Part shown: piece after piece, positions 41,814 through 42,683 of the stretch
Numbering within the stretch: position 1 is the first letter of the stretch
How the letters are laid out: the number at the start of each line of letters is the position of its first letter
NCBI GenBank assembly: GCA_900549995.1
Contig: URQQ01000037.1
Coordinates: 1 to 42,683 of the forward strand
Direction: 5' to 3'
From: an uncultured Lachnospiraceae bacterium
Lineage (GTDB): Bacteria; Bacillota; Clostridia; Lachnospirales; Lachnospiraceae
Length of the DNA stretch: 42,683 nucleotides
The notes under the pieces: generated by a model
Databases searched by the model: none
What the model was told of the DNA's origin: nothing
The model's input: only the letters and a program-made list of their open reading frames with translations
Translations under genes and position numbers: made by a program

Positions 41814-42653
41814 ATGAAATCATTCAAAAAGAAGAAAAAAACCGCGAATATCATTACATATATATTCTGCATTGCAGGGCTTATCATTGCAGTATTCCCG
41901 ATTTTCTGGACATTGCTGACTGCATTAAAACCATCTACGGAAATGCTCACATATCCACCCAAAGTAATACCGTCTTCGTTTACGCTGGATAATTTTATCT
42001 ATGCATGGAACAGGGCACCGTTTGGGAAATTTTTCTTTAACTCCATTTTTGTAACAGTCATATCCGTGGCGGGCCAGATTTTTTTCAGTTCACTTGCGGC
42101 ATATGCCTTTGCCAGACTGAAATTTCCAGGCAGAGATTTGTTTTTCATGTTATTTTTAGCCAGTATGATGGTTCCGACAATTATCGTGCTGATCCCTCAG
42201 TTTATTATGATGAGGACGTTCCATCTGATAGACACTTATGCGGCATTGATTTTACCCTACTTTTTTGGAAATGCATTTTCTGTCTTTTTTATCAGACAGT
42301 TTTTCATGGCAATTCCGGATTCTATCCAGGAAGCAGCTGAAATTGACGGGTGCGGGCAGTTTCGTATATTCTTTCGGGTATTCCTGCCGTTATGCAGAAG
42401 TTCCATTTTTACCATTGCGCTGGTGCGTATTGTAGCAATGTGGAATGATTTCCTGTGGCCTCTTGTGGTTACCAACCGGGAGGAAATGAGAACGGTTCCG
42501 ACTGCAATTGCAATGTTGTTCTTTAATTACTTAAATGTAGACTGGCCGGGGCTTACGGCAGCTTCTATGATTGCCATCATTCCGCTTTTGCTGCTGTTCC
42601 TTTTTGCCAGAGATTATTTAATGGAGTCTATTGCACTGACAGGGTTTAAGTAA
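41814..42653 (+). CDS. Sugar ABC transporter permease, MalG/UgpE type
   Basis: A 279-residue second permease with six helices. EAA loop: EAAEIDGCGQFRIFFRVFLPLCRS. N-terminal basic run (KSFKKKKKT) and ending LMESIALTGFK are typical of the MalG group. It starts 18 bases after the first permease with a GAGGGGAAACG site. The remaining 30 bases of the window hold no gene. A binding protein gene is expected just beyond the edge. Confidence 0.94.
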   Translation: MKSFKKKKKTANIITYIFCIAGLIIAVFPIFWTLLTALKPSTEMLTYPPKVIPSSFTLDNFIYAWNRAPFGKFFFNSIFVTVISVAGQIFFSSLAAYAFARLKFPGRDLFFMLFLASMMVPTIIVLIPQFIMMRTFHLIDTYAALILPYFFGNAFSVFFIRQFFMAIPDSIQEAAEIDGCGQFRIFFRVFLPLCRSSIFTIALVRIVAMWNDFLWPLVVTNREEMRTVPTAIAMLFFNYLNVDWPGLTAASMIAIIPLLLLFLFARDYLMESIALTGFK

Positions 42654-42683
42654 AGGTTGAAATATTGATTCAAAGTAAGAACG

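Noticed and set aside
1..42683. CRISPR array, tRNA, rRNA, insertion sequence or phage genes
   Set aside because: No regular spaced repeats, cloverleaf, transposase or integrase sequence was found on reading.

Overview
The window looks like a chromosomal segment of a low-to-moderate GC Gram-positive anaerobe, most likely a Lachnospiraceae-type gut Clostridium. Reasons: strong AGGAGG ribosome sites, sigma-A promoters, several consensus T-tailed terminators, lipoprotein signal peptides, and gene sets such as LytTR-DUF3021-ABC, DUF3795 and hybrid kinase/solute-binding-protein loci that are typical of that group. This is inferred from content, not from a database search. I see no rRNA, tRNA, insertion sequence, phage gene or CRISPR array.

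Layout. (1) 1-6900: an iron-siderophore region with the end of one half-ABC transporter, a complete second half-transporter, an HxlR regulator, and a permease-permease-ATPase-binding protein operon in the same order as Bacillus yclNOPQ. (2) 7000-10000: small stress or accessory genes (DUF3795, a YdeI-like protein with an apparent ATA start, an XRE regulator, a cysteine hydrolase, a membrane protein), then a decayed partial copy of the XRE promoter and gene. (3) 10165-15125: a two-component system with its own ABC transporter. (4) 15172-16989: a TetR operon under a 44-bp palindrome. (5) 17069-18803: a PAS-GGDEF protein. (6) 18917-22314: a LytTR-DUF3021-ABC operon. (7) 22332-25850, minus strand: an ECF sigma operon with a membrane protein and an ABC-2 type transporter. 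(8) 25991-29421: one large Mrr-nuclease/STAND-type NTPase, a candidate anti-phage defence gene. (9) 29420-42653: a carbohydrate-sensing and -using region with a divergent HTH regulator, two hybrid histidine kinases flanking an orphan solute-binding lipoprotein, a shortened CobU-like protein, a GH38 alpha-mannosidase and two sugar ABC permeases.

How the parts work together. Much of the window is built from 'regulator plus ABC transporter' cassettes, each with a different sensor type: HxlR, two-component, LytTR, ECF sigma, and hybrid kinase with binding protein. The three middle cassettes resemble envelope-stress or peptide-antibiotic response units. The last region reads as sense-import-cleave for mannose-containing glycans: the kinases and lipoprotein sense, the permeases import (their ATPase and binding protein are not in view), and the cytosolic mannosidase cleaves. 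The mannosidase promoter region and the permease 5' region share a 16-bp CG-centred operator-like motif.

Strongest points for a second look: the Mrr-STAND gene; the kinase-SBP-kinase operon with a cluster of TGTCA/TGACA sites in its divergent promoter; the XRE remnant that carries a conserved palindrome to the two-component promoter; the ATA start codon; the perfect promoter followed at once by a perfect terminator before hxlR; and the Gly/Ser-rich insertion in the siderophore-binding protein.
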